64,000 bases of DNA from Albifimbria verrucaria (GCA_020081605.1 JAHREC010000014.1:1-64000); one strand, 5' to 3'; shown: positions 35,259-48,393, numbered from the stretch's first letter. Notes: generated from the sequence alone by a model not told the origin. Made by a program: numbers and translations.

Positions 35259-36433
35259 GCCACCATACCCCTGAGAACCCGTTCAATGGCTTGGAACTAG
35301 GGCTTCTAGCAAAAGCTTCGGTCAGGGGACCCGGCAATAGGCCTTCAGCCCCCAGACGCTAATTGCTCGTTGGCCTGTAGTTAGCTTGCTCGAGGGTTAA
35401 GAACGCCTGGCGCTCGGGCGTTTGCATCGATTAACACCTCGTGCGTGCACTGCTTGCTCGATTTAGCGGACATGCATATACCTTCTGCTATTACCATTTT
35501 CACATTCATCTACGGAAGATAGAGATTATAGTCCACCCCTATCTCGGTCCATCGCCTAAATTCAGGCCATTATTGCCTCGACATTCACTAATAATTCTTA
35601 CTATAGCATAGAAGCTATCCTAAAAGCAATAATATTACCATCGGCTGCAGTTTTCATAGTCAGAAACTATCAAAGGGATATTTAGGCCGAACGATAGAAG
35701 GCTATGCGCGCGCATCCCTGGCAGAGCATGCAGGCTCGCGCCCCGTCTGCAGGCAGGGGTGATGGAATATTCAGACCAAATATTCAGGTGGGAACAGTCA
35801 TGGTTCTGCCTGTCCAGTAAATTATCACGATCAATTCCTGGGTCTCTGTAGCAAACTGGCTAAAAGTAATGTAGCCATGTTCAGTATTTCACCGAGCATG
35901 TAGTCTTGCAAAGCGGCTGCTTTGGGCTTACATTACAACCAACTTCGTACCCCAAAGCAGACATTGAATATTCCCTTTTCCTATTTTGAACAGAACACTC
36001 ATCGCTTTGATCCGAGCGAACTTGAGCCGCTCTATCAATTCTATATAGTGCAGTGCCCAGTGAGATGGCGATGAGCATGCGCAATCTCAGCATTAGGGGA
36101 TCTACTGGAGTCAATTTTCAGGTGTGCACGCAAGGCGCCTGGACTAGTTTGATCGGGTAAGTGCGAGCTGGAAGCAGTATATTCTTTCTTTAATTGTGTC
36201 CTTCTTGGACATGATCGTATTCGGTGATTATTACTAATTGAACTGCTAATCCCCGGATTACATGCTTAACTGTTGAAGAGCGGACAGGAACCCATACGTT
36301 CATGCATCTATGGCCTTATCTAATATGAAGGATCTTCGCTAAGCTTGTCTCGGCTCATGGTTCCTCAACCAAGCGCTCCTTCGCCCATCCATCCATTCAT
36401 TCATTCATTAAACGCGCTTATAAGCACTTTTCC
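35259..36433. other. Intergenic region, nothing recognised
   Basis: No convincing gene, RNA or repeat apart from a short (ATTC)4 tract near 36396-36410. It separates two minus-strand genes, so it should contain the promoter of the HeLo-NACHT-ankyrin gene at its left end. Confidence 0.5.
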
Positions 36434-38914
36434 TTACTCTTTAGCAACTCCTAAACCATGTTCCGCGTCTTGAAGCTCACCAGTGGAGCCTGTCCCATCC
36501 CTCAATACGGATCCATACGCTGAGTCAGACTGTGGCGGATCAAAGCAGAGGGCCACAGTTCCTAGGCTATCATCTGCGAACATGGATCCGAAATGTTCTT
36601 CCGACACAGGGATAGCGGGGTAAACAGGCTGGCTGCCGAACATGTCCGCGCTCTCTAGGATAGAAAAATCCCATCCTGTCAAGACAGCAGCATCCTGGGT
36701 AAAATCTTGCTGTCTGCGGGGCGGTCCATTCTTGCAGTCCTTTTGAGCTATGTAGCCCCGTAATGTCATGTAGCTTTCTTCTTGAACAATCTGCGACAGT
36801 CGTTGTTTCGCGTGTTCGGCCATGATGTGGAATTCCTGATTCAATCTGACAAGCACTCGTTTGGGAAGGTCTTGTTTGAGATACGCCTCGTACTCTTGAA
36901 CATCGATAAGGGTGTGAAGAGCGCGAGTGGTTTCGGCGACGTGAAAATCTTGATGCTGTCAGTGACATGGCTCCATCGATACGAGCACTGAAGCTGCTGA
37001 AGAAACTTACATGCTTCTGGAACCGTTGTTTCGTCCACATCTGGAAACAGTATCTTGTAAATGCATTTCCATCTCTCTGATTCACTGGTTTTCTTTCCTC
37101 GTCTCGTTCCACAAATGTCATCCCATTGAAGCTGTGTCATAAAGCCTTGGCTAATTGATACGTCCACGACTTCGCATGGCGTTCGAGCGCGTGTATGATC
37201 TTGCAGTAAGCGATTGCTTTGGAATTGAACGCCGCATCGACCGCAGCAGTTGTCTTTAAAGTGTCTTCTCTTCAAGTGCTCTCTATTTCATGTCAGCCTC
37301 TGATAGTCAAATAAATACAGGTGGCCGGGTATTTATACTTCATCCGGTGAATCCCATCAAAACCTGGCGGTGCGCTGCAATATCTCCAAGTTGAAAATTC
37401 TAGAGGATAGCGTTTGGCAAACGGACAAGAAAGCCTCTGCTTGCGCGATTCTTCCATTTTCGCACGTTTGTTAGGATTCTCCTCACTATCCTGATCGTCA
37501 CCTTGCATTCCGGAGTCCTCATCGCTAGTTTCTCTGCTTCTTTTCTGTGTGTTTTTGCCCTGTGTAGTGCTACCCACACTATCTGCCGCATCTTGTGAGC
37601 TGGAAGACCCTTTTGATGCGTGCGAGCCATCCCCAGTTTCCTGGCAGCGTCTTAGCTTTGAATCAATTAGCCGCTTAAAGAAGTCTATAACAATATCGAT
37701 AAGGTCATTGCCTCGGTCGCCTAAGATAACTGTTGCCAAAATATCAGGTGAGTTTTCAGATACAGAAGCTATTGAGTCCTCGACGGAACAAGTCTTGTGA
37801 GAGGACGGCGATTCGGGTGTGCTTCGATTCCATCTGGAATCTCTAGCGTTGGTGGTTTGAAGATGGCCTGACCTATCGGCGCAGGTAGGCTTGATTTTCC
37901 AGCATCGGCAGATTCAAGAACAGGATTGCGAACTGTCTTTTTAACTCACTTCGAAGGGCTGCCTGTTGTTTGGTGCGGTCATGGCGGGGTGAAATAGAGT
38001 CTTTCGATGTTGTTGGGTCTATCTTAACAGGCTCCACATTATTGTGTACCCGTTTGAGATGGTCCCGTAAGTTCCACTGGCGAGGAACCCATGACCTGGA
38101 TTTGAACGTTCGCATCCTGCATGATTGCAGAGAAACGGCTTATCTCCGTGACCATGCAACGCATGTGCCTCGCGTTCGTGCCTAAGGAGACAAGCAGTGG
38201 ATGAAAACCTGTTGTTCTCACATCCCTCCACCTTGCATCTATAAGGTTTCAAATGAGAATCGACGAATTTACTGTTCCCTGTGAGTGACGCGCTTCAGAC
38301 GAGGAAGAAGAATGGGCCAGGGCTTGCTCTTACTGGTAATTGCACTTTAATTTTTCTGGCTTGTGATTACAACTTGGTTGTCCCTCCCACGGGCAATGGT
38401 AGAGTCCATCAAGTCCGGGCCGGGCTCCTTGATAAAGAGGGTGGTTTCTGGAACCCTCGGGTTTGCCATTGGGCTTCTGAGACAGACGAGATTGGGGGTT
38501 CATGATGCTAGAATCATCATCCCAAACTAGGGACGGAACATCGGCTTCATCGATGGTTCCGATTTTAGAATCGGCCCAGTCGGATGATAAGAGAGTTCCT
38601 ACAGCTGAATCTGACGAAGTCTGAGGCACACTGAACGGCCCAGAAATATGACTCAGGTATCTGTGCATTATCAGACTCTTTGCCGAAGTTGGGTTAATCC
38701 GCGTGGGTAAGTTAACATCCTCCAAGCTCTGTGGAATCTCAGGTAGCCTGAGGAGTTCGATAATGCTATTGGTAGCGCCTTCCACTGTTTCTTCGCTCGC
38801 CACAATCTGGCTCAATAACTCTCTTAGCTTATCCTCCTCTCCGCCATTAGTCAACTGTGCATTGACAAATGATGGCTCCTCACTACAGGCACCGGAGGCT
38901 TTGATCGACAGCAT
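36434..38914 (-). CDS. C2H2 zinc-finger protein, fungal-specific
   Basis: ATG 38914 opens an acidic/Ser-rich N-terminus (about 190 codons) followed by an intron (GTAAGA near 38338, acceptor near 38272). C2H2 fingers follow: KPYRCKVEGCENN, KPFLCNHAGCERSN, then PRQWNLRDHLKRVH. A Ser/Lys/Asp-rich linker leads to a second zinc-binding block (RLSCPFAKRYPLEF, NCCGRCGVQFQSN) and an ERWKCIYKILFPD motif typical of a common ascomycete family of unknown function. After a 62-bp intron (GTAAGT near 37015), the C-terminal part runs EYEAYLKQDLPKRVLVRLNQ and on to the stop at 36434. Probably a nuclear regulator. One frame change at GGAACCC (about 38086) equals one lost T on the coding strand, and another occurs near 37900. 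Confidence 0.75.
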
Positions 38915-39668
38915 CGCGGCAGGTGTAGCTATCAGCCTTGGAGGATTTATTGTAGGTATGGGTCTTCAAGAGGTAAATTGTCGAGGTAGCGCATTAGATT
39001 CTTACGTCAATCTTCAATTTCAAAGACCCTTCGTTACTTGGAGAGTTCTGGGGCCTCAAAGTCGATGGAATTCATTCCGCAGCCGTCAATAGTTGGTAAA
39101 AGCACTAGCCGGCTTCTCTCGGAGCCACGATCGAGTTTGACACTCAAGTCTCAAAGCGGCGCTCGTCGATTGTGAAGTGGGCGTTGTTCAGCTCCGGAAA
39201 TTGGCTTCAATGGATAGCGCTATAAGAAGCCTAAGTAGTGGCAGTGAGATAGTTCTGAGAGACCTGGTAAATAGCAGTGTTGTTCCAATCGTGGATAGAT
39301 CGTGTTTTTTTGGCTGACTATGCGAAGATGGAGGATTGAAAGTATACAAGCTTTAGAAGCAGAATTTTTTTCCTTGCTTATACGCCGAATGCGCAGCTGC
39401 GTAATTCGCGACACGTGCCGCAGATTACGGTCAGCATAATTTTAATAACAAGTAGGCTGCAGCATATGTGGCTGTGACTGTTCAGTCAGCCAATGCAACC
39501 GAAGCATTGGACAGCACAAAAGCCTCCATTATCGGATACAGAAGGGTCCAAACCACTGCAGAGAGCAGGAATCCCAAGATATTATTCATTGAGAGGAACG
39601 TAATAAATTACCCCCAAAACACCCATCTTCTGGTCTCGATGCTCCCCATTGTGGAAGCGAATTAGGCG

Positions 39669-40028
39669 ATGTCCGAATTTGGGCTCGGACCACAGCTGAC
39701 GTACCCGTGCAACGATTCCGATGACAGCCTTTGGAAGCCCAAATTTACCGTGGAGGATTTCCGGGACGCCGAGTACCACCTCACCAACGACGATATTTAT
39801 GACCTGGAGTATGAAACGGATAACTATGAAAAGCGGATTGAGATGTGTGACGAAAACACCCGGCGTATGGCTGAAGGTCTCCCGATCCTCCTTACCGACA
39901 GGCAAATGGCGTACGCCAAGTGGAGGACGTATCGAAAAGCTGATCTCCCAGAGCCCAGTACCTTCAATGCCATCAACTACACGCCTCAGCAAAGTCTCCG
40001 CGAAAAGTTCAAGGAATATAGGCTGTAA
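39669..40028 (+). CDS. Hypothetical protein
   Basis: A 119-codon frame from ATG 39669, acidic at the N-terminus (NDSDDSLWKPKFTVEDF) and basic/aromatic toward the C-terminus (AKWRTYRKADLPEPST). No domain is recognised. It lies immediately left of an AT-rich, RIP-like stretch and may be truncated by it; a short upstream + strand frame (39468-39665) could be a 5' piece. Confidence 0.4.
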   Translation: MSEFGLGPQLTYPCNDSDDSLWKPKFTVEDFRDAEYHLTNDDIYDLEYETDNYEKRIEMCDENTRRMAEGLPILLTDRQMAYAKWRTYRKADLPEPSTFNAINYTPQQSLREKFKEYRL

Positions 40029-40385
40029 ATTATCGTTAAGATAGCGAGTAGAGCAGTACGACCGAGCTAGTATAGTAGGATTAAGGTTAAGAGAGTATAT
40101 ACATAAAGTAGAGTTTATAAGTTATTATTATTACTAGCCATTATTAAGTATTATTAAGTATAGCTATAATAAATACTAGCTATAAATTAATATACTTAGA
40201 AAGAAGGGTAGGCCTAGTTAAAGCCCTATAGGGTATATAATAATAAGGCTAAAGTTATAGATAGGCTAAAGCCCTATAGGGTATAAAATATTAATAATTA
40301 TTAAATAAGGGTAATAGTAATAATAAGTAGAGTAAAGCTCCGTAGGGTATATAAAAATAGGATTAAAGTTAAATATAAATTAAAG
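40029..40385. repeat. AT-rich block, probable RIP-degraded repeat
   Basis: A TpA-rich sequence with repeated short motifs (taaagccctatagggtatat at 40219-40238, with variants at 40268-40287 and about 40333-40352). No coding frame. It abuts the right inverted-repeat arm exactly as 29528-31090 abuts the left arm. Confidence 0.75.
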
Positions 40386-40507
40386 CCCTGACCGCGAGGC
40401 CGACGGAACTTGGGCCAAAGTTCCATGACGGGGAGGTTCCTGATTGGCCCTGATCCCCAATGCGTTCCCCACAGATCGACGACAGGGTCCTAAGTTCCAT
40501 CGCCCTA
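40386..40507 (-). repeat. Right arm of the ~11-kb inverted repeat pair
   Basis: This is the reverse complement of 29407-29527. Outer flanks of the two arms do not show an obvious target-site duplication. Confidence 0.85.
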
Positions 40508-41180
40508 CTACCCCAATGGTCTCGCGGATCAGGTCGTGATTCCAATGCACAGATCTCTTTGTGACCCGTACCATCCCTACCTTGTATCAAGATTATAATA
40601 GGATAGGCCCCATGTAAAATCAGGTCCTGATACGCGGTCCAACGCGAATCGTTAATTCTTGACGCGATCCACCCTTTACTACTCTGTACATTCCCTTTAT
40701 TACCCGCGTATCACGACCTGATCCTACAATTCAACCCATTTTATTATCACGAGAATAAAGTAAGCCCTATCGATGAGCTTCGGCAGCAAAGATGACCTTC
40801 CGCCTTCCTAGCTGTACGACAAGGAACAAAATATGATTATAGCTTTATTTCCCTCTCGAAGAAGCAGTTGAAGCGTCTACTAAATGCCCCACGTACCCTG
40901 ATCACTAAGAAAATCCCCGTTGGCGATGTATAGAGCTAGAAGCAAGCTACTTGGCTGTTCTGCGAATGTCTGAGGAAACTCGTGTTACTGGATTTTGCTT
41001 GGTTTTAATTGGATTAGATCCCTTTAAGATACTCGCCACATGGCGATCAACACTCAAGGAGATACTGCTTCTGTGGTAGACAAGGTGCTGGAGTTGATCA
41101 ATCGGCTGCGGAGGGAAACCAAGCTGGGCTACAAGATTAAGCTTAAGCAGAAGATGTTTGCCACACTAGTCAAAGTTGAT
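40508..41180. other. Intergenic region
   Basis: No recognised gene. A 48-codon + strand frame starts at ATG 41042 (MAINTQGDTASVVDKVLELI) and may be a fragment. The sequence ggttttaattggattagatcc near 41004-41024 resembles the end motif of the piggyBac-like element near 50744-50762. Confidence 0.4.
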
Positions 41181-44100
41181 TCATAGAATCTGGCATCCTA
41201 GTATCTTCTTGCATTGTGCTTGACGTAAAACCGCCAGATTGTTTTTGCTTGTTAATGTGTCCGGATGCTCCTTTCCTAGTACTTTCTCTCTCTGCACGAG
41301 CACCTCTCGGAATAGCTGCTCTGACTCGTTGTATTTGCACTGTGCTTGACGTAAAACCGCCAGATTATTCTTGCTTCTCAGTGTGTCTGGATGCTCCTTC
41401 CCTAGCACTTTCTCTCTCTGCCCCAGGGTCTCTCGGTATAGTTGATCCGCTTCTTCGTACTTGTATTGCTGGTGCAGTACACCTGCCAGATCGTTCTTGC
41501 TTGCTAATATGTCCGGATGCTCCTTTCCTAGTACTTTCTCTCTCTGCGCGAGCACCTCTCGGAATAGCTGCTCCGACTCGCCGTACTTACATTGCCAGGC
41601 AAGCGAAACCACCAGGTTGTTCTTACTTGTCAATGTGTCCGGATGCTCCTTCCCTAGCACTTTCTCTCTCTGTGCGAGCACCTCTCGGTAAAGCGGCTCC
41701 GCTTCATCGCTTCTGTCCTGTTTCCGAAGCGAAACCGCCAGATCGTTCTTGCTTGTCATTGTGTCTGGGTGCTCCTTCCCTAGCACTTTCTCTCTCTGCG
41801 CGAGTACTTCTCGGTATAGCTGCTCTGACTCGTTGTATTTGCATTGTGCTTGATGTAAAACCGCCAGATTATTCTTGCTTGTCATTGTGTCTGGGTGCTC
41901 CTTCCCTAGCACTTTCTCTCTCTGCGCGAGTACTTCTCGGTATAGCTGCTCTGACTCGTTGTATTTGCATTGTGCTTGATGTAAAACCGCCAGATCGTTC
42001 TTGCTTGTCATTGTGTCTGGGTGCTCCTTCCCTAGCACTTTCTCTCTCTGCGCGAGTACTTCTCGGTATAGCTGCTCTGACTCGTTGTATTTGCATTGTG
42101 CTTGATGTAAAACCGCCAGATTATTCTTGCTTGTCATTGTGTCTGGGTGCTCCTTCCTAGCACTTTCTCTCTCTGCGCGAGTACTTCTCGGTATAGCTGC
42201 TCTGACTCGTTGTATTTGCACTGTGCTTGATGTAAAACCGCCAGATCGTTCTTGCTTGTTAATGTGTCCGGATGCTCCTTTCCTAGCACTTTCTCTCTCT
42301 GCGCGAGTACTTCTCGGTATAGCTGCTCTGACTCGTTGTATTTGCATTGTGCTTGACGTAAAACCGCCAGATTATTCTTGCTTGTCATTGTGTCTGGGTG
42401 CTCCTTCCTAGCACTTTCTCTCTCTGCCCCAGGGTCTCTCGGTATAGTTGATCCGCTTCTTCGTACTTGTATTGCTGGTGCAGTACACCTGCCAGATCGT
42501 TCTTGCTTGCTAATATGTCCGGATGCTCCTTTCCTAGTACTTTCTCTCTCTGCACGAGCACCTCTCGGAATAGCTGCTCTGACTCGTTGTATTTGCATTG
42601 TGCTTGATGTAAAACCGCCAGATTATTCTTGCTTGTCATTGTGTCTGGGTGCTCCTTCCCTAGCACTTTCTCTCTCTGCGCGAGTACTTCTCGGTATAGC
42701 TGCTCTGACTCGTTGTATTTGCATTGTGCTTGATGTAAAACCGCCAGATCGTTCTTGCTTATTAATGTGTCTGGGTGCTCCTTTCCTAGCACTTTCTCTC
42801 TCTGCGCGAGTACTTCTCGGTATAGCTGCTCTGACTCGTTGTATTTGCATTGTGCTTGACGTAAAACCGCCAGATCGTTCTTGCTTCTCAGTGTGTCTGG
42901 GTGCTCCTTCCCTAGCACTTTCTCTCTCTGCCCCAGGGTCTCTCGGTATAGTTGATCCGCTTCTTCGTATTTGTATTGCCGCTGCAGCACACCTGCCAGA
43001 TTGTTCTTACTTGTCAGAGTCTCGGGGTGTAATTTTCCAAGAATCTTATTTCCATCCGCTATTACTCTCCGATATATATGCTCTGCTGCGTCGTTCTGAT
43101 TTTGAGCGTAGAGGATAGACGCAAAAAATCTTTAGTGATGAGCATGTCCCGATTTGGCGCTTCCCACGTTGTGATCTCCGCCATCACAGTGTCGAGGGTG
43201 TCGTACGCATCTTTGAACTTACCACGTAACTGTTGTAGGCGTATATTCCAACAAATTGCGTGTACTGCCTTTGGATGGTCCTCGCCTGATGCGTTCTTAA
43301 GTCTAATGAAGACTTCCTTCATCACGGTCTCGGCCGCCTCAAGTTTCCCCTCTTGAAACAAAAGACTGGCAAGATGAGAATAGCTTGCAACTGTCGCAGG
43401 ATGGTCTTTCCCAAGGGTTTTTGTATATCCTTCCAGGGCCTGTTGACTGATTTGTTGAGCTTCGAGGAATCGTCCTTGATGTTCCAGTGTCCAGGAAATC
43501 CTCTCGAGGCAATCCAGCGTCGCTGGGTGTTCTTTCCCAACCAGCTGCTTTGTCACTTTGAGTAAATGGTTAAACAACTGCTCAGCTGTTTTGTGTTTAC
43601 CCATGATATCAAGAATGGATGCGTAGACGCTCTTGCTACCTAGTGTCCCAGGGTGATTAGGACCCAGTATTTCCTCCATGTCGTTGATCAAATCCTGGAT
43701 CGTCGCCTCCGCCTCGCAGTATTTTCCATGATGCCACAGGAAGAACACATGATCTTTGATGCTTTCCATGGTGTCTTTATGTCTCGGACCGAGGACTCTC
43801 TTACGGCCATCAAGAGCCTGCCGGAGAAGATGCTCCGCTTCCTCATACCTGCCCTGGCCCCATAGAACACTGGACAATGTGCTTGCACTAGTCAGAGTAT
43901 CCTTGTGTCGAGGCCCAAGAGTCCGCTTGCGCGCTTCCAAAGTTTTCCTGAGTAGTTGTTCAGCCTGTGCGTATTTTCCTTGATGGAGAAGAACAGTAGC
44001 AAGACCATTTGAGCTCATTAAGATATCTGTATGCTCTTCGTCTAGTCCCGCCATTCTCTGCTGAAGGGCTTGGCGATGCAGGCTTTCCGCTGACGCATAT

Positions 44101-46753
44101 CGTCCCTGCGTGTCGAGATACCAAGCAACATTGAATTGCAGGGTTGCTAGCTTGACGCTCTTCGTCGATGGAAACGCAGCCAGTATTCTTTGGGCATGGG
44201 GTAAAAGTAAAGCACATTGAACCCAGTTCTCATGTTCTCCATTGGGGTAAGCTTTGCATAGTGTTACTATTGCTGAGTCCGCCAATGTGCGGTACTCGTC
44301 GTGTCCTTGTAACCACCCTTTTACACAGAGCTGGACCAGGCGATGCATGTCGAATGCTTCCCCGTCATGACTCGAATGTATAAGGAGTAACCCTTCAGTG
44401 TACTCAGTGCATCTTCAAGTTGGCTCGCAGTGCCTAGCTGCTGTTGAAGGAGTACCTTCGGGATGCCTTGCCGATCATAGAAACTCATGAGAGATAGTAA
44501 TTGAGCCGCCCGCATGTTGTCTTGTCTGATCTGATCAAAAGATATAGACCAAGTCTTAAAGACTGCGTTCTTGCCATCTGCGTCTCTTCCAATATCCTTG
44601 AAGTCTTGGTTCAAGAGATCGATTGGGGCCGATTCCGTTTCTTCATAACGCTCTAGGTATTGATCGAGGGATTGGGACTTCCTCTCAATTACGGCCGCTG
44701 CTTGGACAATTGCAAGGGGCAAATATACCAACAAGTCAAACAACTTCTTCATAGACTTCTCAGAAGCTTGCGCAGTCTGGAGTCGGTCGGTAAAGAGCGG
44801 TTTCGCTTCGAGTACTCCATTGGAGGCACTGATATCAAGTCCCCTCCCCGACGAGATCCAGGCCAAGCTGTTTGTTCCTGGTAGTGAAGAGTATAGCGCT
44901 GTTGGGACTTTGAGGAGCAAGTCCCAAAGACATTGGGGTTGATGTGTCGAATCCGAGCTTGATTCATTGGTCAGCTTTCCGAAGAAGACGCCAGAATCAT
45001 CGGCATTGTCGAGAACCATCAGCCATGGACCTCTCAGCCTTTTAGACATCCACGATTTGACCAAGGCAAGTATCGATGTAGATGGGTAAAGGTTTTCTGG
45101 TATGCCTATTTCGTCCGCGATTGAATCGAATCCTTGCTCGATACGGTTGCGATTTCCCGCATGGATCCAGAAAATCGAGGCGTTTGGATGTTCTGCACGA
45201 AATCGATAGACGTATTCAAGTGCTATCTGCGATTTGCTTCATATCGTCAGACACGGGGTTTTGCGCAGCAGTGTAAAAATACGAACCCAACACCGCCGAG
45301 GCCAAATAACGCCAGCCTTACATGGGAACTCTCTCCGATGCGGAAACGTGACAGTAGCTCTTCGAAGAAATGCTCCCGCCCAACAAATCTGCTGTTTTTC
45401 GGGTAAGGCAGGACCCCTACAATCAGGGATTAGCGTACCGGTGTGTCTTGATGTTGTTCATGGTTTGGTCGGAAAAGCGGACTCACAGAATGGGCCTTGC
45501 TTCATTTCCAAATCTTCGCCGACTAAACCATTCTCCACTGCTATGCGCGCCCTTGCCTCCGCCGTTATCTTGCTTTGGCTCAAGATTTGGAGAGGATTGC
45601 TCCGACTGATGCCGCCAAGGGACAAGACAGGATTTAACTGCGACCCGGGGACCCGGATGAGAGTATCGCGTGCAGCAGTGGATATATTGAGCGCATCAGC
45701 ACACATCCTTTTAATCTCCTCCGAGACGCTCAAAAATGAGCGATCATTTGGGCCGGAGAACTTATTCATTTTGAAATGGTCGGCTTGGAGCTGAACCCTA
45801 GTGAAGCCGGGAATGCAAGCGGATGCCTCTTCTACTACCTGTCTCTAGTGTGAGCTAGGACGTGCAAATGGACCGCAATGCATACCATTCCTTTGATCAC
45901 GCCGGAGACAAACCTCCGTTGTCCGTAATCTGACTCGTAAAGTTCGAAGAAACAGGAGGTTGCAATGGAGCGGGCGTAAAGCATCCGGCAGAAGTTATGT
46001 AGTTTGTCTAGAAGACCAGGATCATCATAGGCCAATTCCTAATGATTCCATCGTGTGAGCCTGCTGGCTGCATGATGACGGTGAGGAGAGCGGATAGGAA
46101 TTGAAGTTTCGTGCCGCGCAAAGGCGAGCCGAGGAAGACGATGCCGACTGTGCAATTCGCGACGTCCTTGAAGTCGTCTTCGGAGTTGGCATACAGGAGG
46201 CCCTACACAGTCATAAGCCATCTATTGTAACGGACTAAACACAGCCAAAGCAAACGTATACAAGCGGAAGAAAGCGGGAAACTTACATGCTGAATGACGT
46301 TTCCACCCAAGCTGTGCCCGACGAAGACAATGGGTCGGCCAGCGGTTTCCCGGCGAAAAGCTTGGGTACTGCGGACGAGATCCTCTCCACACAGCTGAAG
46401 GCGAGTCTTTGGCGCGTCCGCATGCCATCTGGAATTGTAGTTGTAGAGAATGATCCGCGACCTTGGGACGACTGCTGGGAGCATGTCGGGGTCTTCTAGC
46501 CATTTGACGAGGCGACCCGGATCGGACTCGTCCTTCCATGTCCAAGACCAGTCAACGTTGGCTCCTAGGCCGTGGACGGCGATGATGCTGCAAAAGTGTT
46601 AGAACGGCGCCCGAAGAAGACGTCCTGCGAGCGTACTCGACTTGAACATCGCCTTCCTGGCTCTCGTATACCACCTGGAGAGGCGGCCGATTCCTCTGAG
46701 CCTGGATCGATTAGTAGGTGATCAGGGCGCGGAATGAAAGAGGGCCCTACCAT
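41181..46753 (-). CDS. NLR: alpha/beta-hydrolase - NB-ARC - TPR
   Basis: The probable start is ATG 46753, followed at once by a 49-bp intron. The N-terminal domain is a lipase-like alpha/beta hydrolase: IIAVHGLGANVDWSW, then VFVGHSLGGN (GxSxG nucleophile elbow). It spans introns after GGNVIQH and near 45880. The NB-ARC follows PYPKNSRFVGRE; its P-loop GLGGVGKS is split by a 50-bp intron (45237-45286), then WLMVLDNADD (Walker B) and a GLPL-like VYLPLAIVQAA. MHRLVQLCVKGW (MHD-like) starts a long TPR array to 41181. Such SesB-like NLRs are intracellular sensors in which the hydrolase is the effector. Introns also occur at 45417-45486. Frameshifts at about 46038, 44380, 42408 and 42156 each equal one missing base. 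Confidence 0.85.
41200..43020 (-). repeat. Tandem 126-bp TPR-encoding units, near identical
   Basis: About 14 tandem units of 42 codons (pattern QCKYNESEQLYREVLAQREK then VLGKEHPDTMTSKNNLAVL) run through the 3' half of the NLR. Most pairs differ by only a few bases, far less than the upstream, ordinary TPRs of the same protein (43062-44348). Two units contain CTCCTTCCTAG where the others have CTCCTTCCCTAG, each causing a one-base frameshift. Confidence 0.95.
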
Positions 46754-48393
46754 GAGGAGAAGTATGTCGCGGGCATAGGAAGTATGTAGTTTAGACCGGA
46801 TCTGCAGGTGCACTCGTAGTTGTAGCAAGCAAGAGAGACGAGGCGTAGGAATTGGACAACCGTACAGTTCGCCAAGATTGGAGCATTGCGTCGACCCTTT
46901 CAGAAAGGTGATCTTCGGCCAAACCTACAGTTAGCCAACGACGCTGCGTCGAGAGTTGTCAGCCACTCACACACAACCTGATGTGGCTGCACGCTAACTT
47001 TGAGGGCGCAGCCATATGATTACGCCACGGGCCATGTAACTGTATGCTGCGACTGACAGTGGCCAGAGAGGTGATGGTGCATTGGAAGATTTACTGACGG
47101 TTCGGATGGCTAGTCGCCACCTTTCGAGGATAATTCAAATCTTAGATTTTCCTGTGAGTGTGCTGGCTGAATCAAAAAGTTACCTCGCCATTGGTCTCCC
47201 TGTTACCGAAGAGTAACCCAAACTGTAGTGAATCTAACCGCCTCCTGGTCGCTGCCCAAATATAAATCACCATCTGAGGGGCAGCTCCCAGGCTTCTAAT
47301 AAGGTTTCCAAGACGCCAAACAACCCAACAAAGGCAGGGCCCATAAGAAACGTTTGCGGAAAGGCGGAAGTCTGACTCTGAAGGAAGGGCAGAATTTGCA
47401 TGAACAGAAGGAGGTAAATGTGCGGTTAGAAGAAAGTCGTCGAAATGGTCACCAGAAGCACAGGCCAGGAACGAAGGAAAGGCGAAGTGGCAAGATAGTG
47501 TCTCAAAGATAGAGTTTTACTTGATTTGAGCCGATTTAGGGTGTTGTGGTTAATTTTGCACTGGAAGGGGCGCGAGGGTGCGGCTTGGTACGACATTCAC
47601 TTGTCATGTACATTAGCTGTGAGCCATCCTATGCCTGAATTCTAATGTTCGTATTAGGTTTCCCTGTTACATGTTTTGGTTAAAGCTTAAAGTCAAACAT
47701 TCTAAAAGGTCCGTCTGGGTATACATGAAAACCCAATTCTTCTGGGAATCAAGACAAAGGAATTGGTTGTATTCTTCCAAATTCTATTAGCTTGGGTGAA
47801 TGGCTTGCCCTGGATGTACCGAAATGCACGGGCCAACGCTGATTCCCAAACCCGGCCAATTATCTACTACCCGTTAAGCCGGGGGCAACTAAGTAAGCTA
47901 CTCGAGCCAACAGGTAGGTATAATTCTTCGTCTCCTCGGTCGCTCTTTACCACATAAAAGAAACATCAAAACATTAACTACCCTACTCTCAATAGCATAA
48001 ACCAACTTGGAATCAATTGAAACTCACTGTGTAATATCACATGAATGTTGTCTTTTGATGCATGGCCCCATGGGTCATTTTACTGCTGAAAATGTCTACG
48101 AGTTTATCTTCACTGGTTTTCTACGAGTCTGCCCCGTGAGATTTTTAGCGCGCTCTTTGATTTGTATGGTGTTTTCTACGAGGCATCATGCGAACGGGCC
48201 AAGTGGAGGTTACAACGTAACACAAGAAGACAATGAAACACAGGATGGCCTTTGTGCAGGAGGTTGAGCACCAAGCGATGAGACGATGATCCGTGGGCTT
48301 GGGTATCGGGTATCAAAATGTACTGAAATGTGAGCTAGATTATGTCAAGACCCTGTCTCTTTGAATGTCCGGAGCCTCCATCAGGGTCACGAG
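46754..48393. other. Intergenic region, nothing recognised
   Basis: About 1.6 kb between the NLR start and the left end of the piggyBac-like element. No convincing frame, RNA or repeat seen; probable NLR promoter at the left edge. Confidence 0.5.

Noticed and set aside
35881..36114. 77-codon minus-strand ORF
   Set aside because: No ATG, no domain, isolated in an intergenic region; indistinguishable from chance.
41216..43118. Long + strand frames with LSLSARVLLGIAALTRCICIVLD repeats
   Set aside because: Antisense shadow of the TPR array; the repeat length is a multiple of three, so the opposite strand stays open too.
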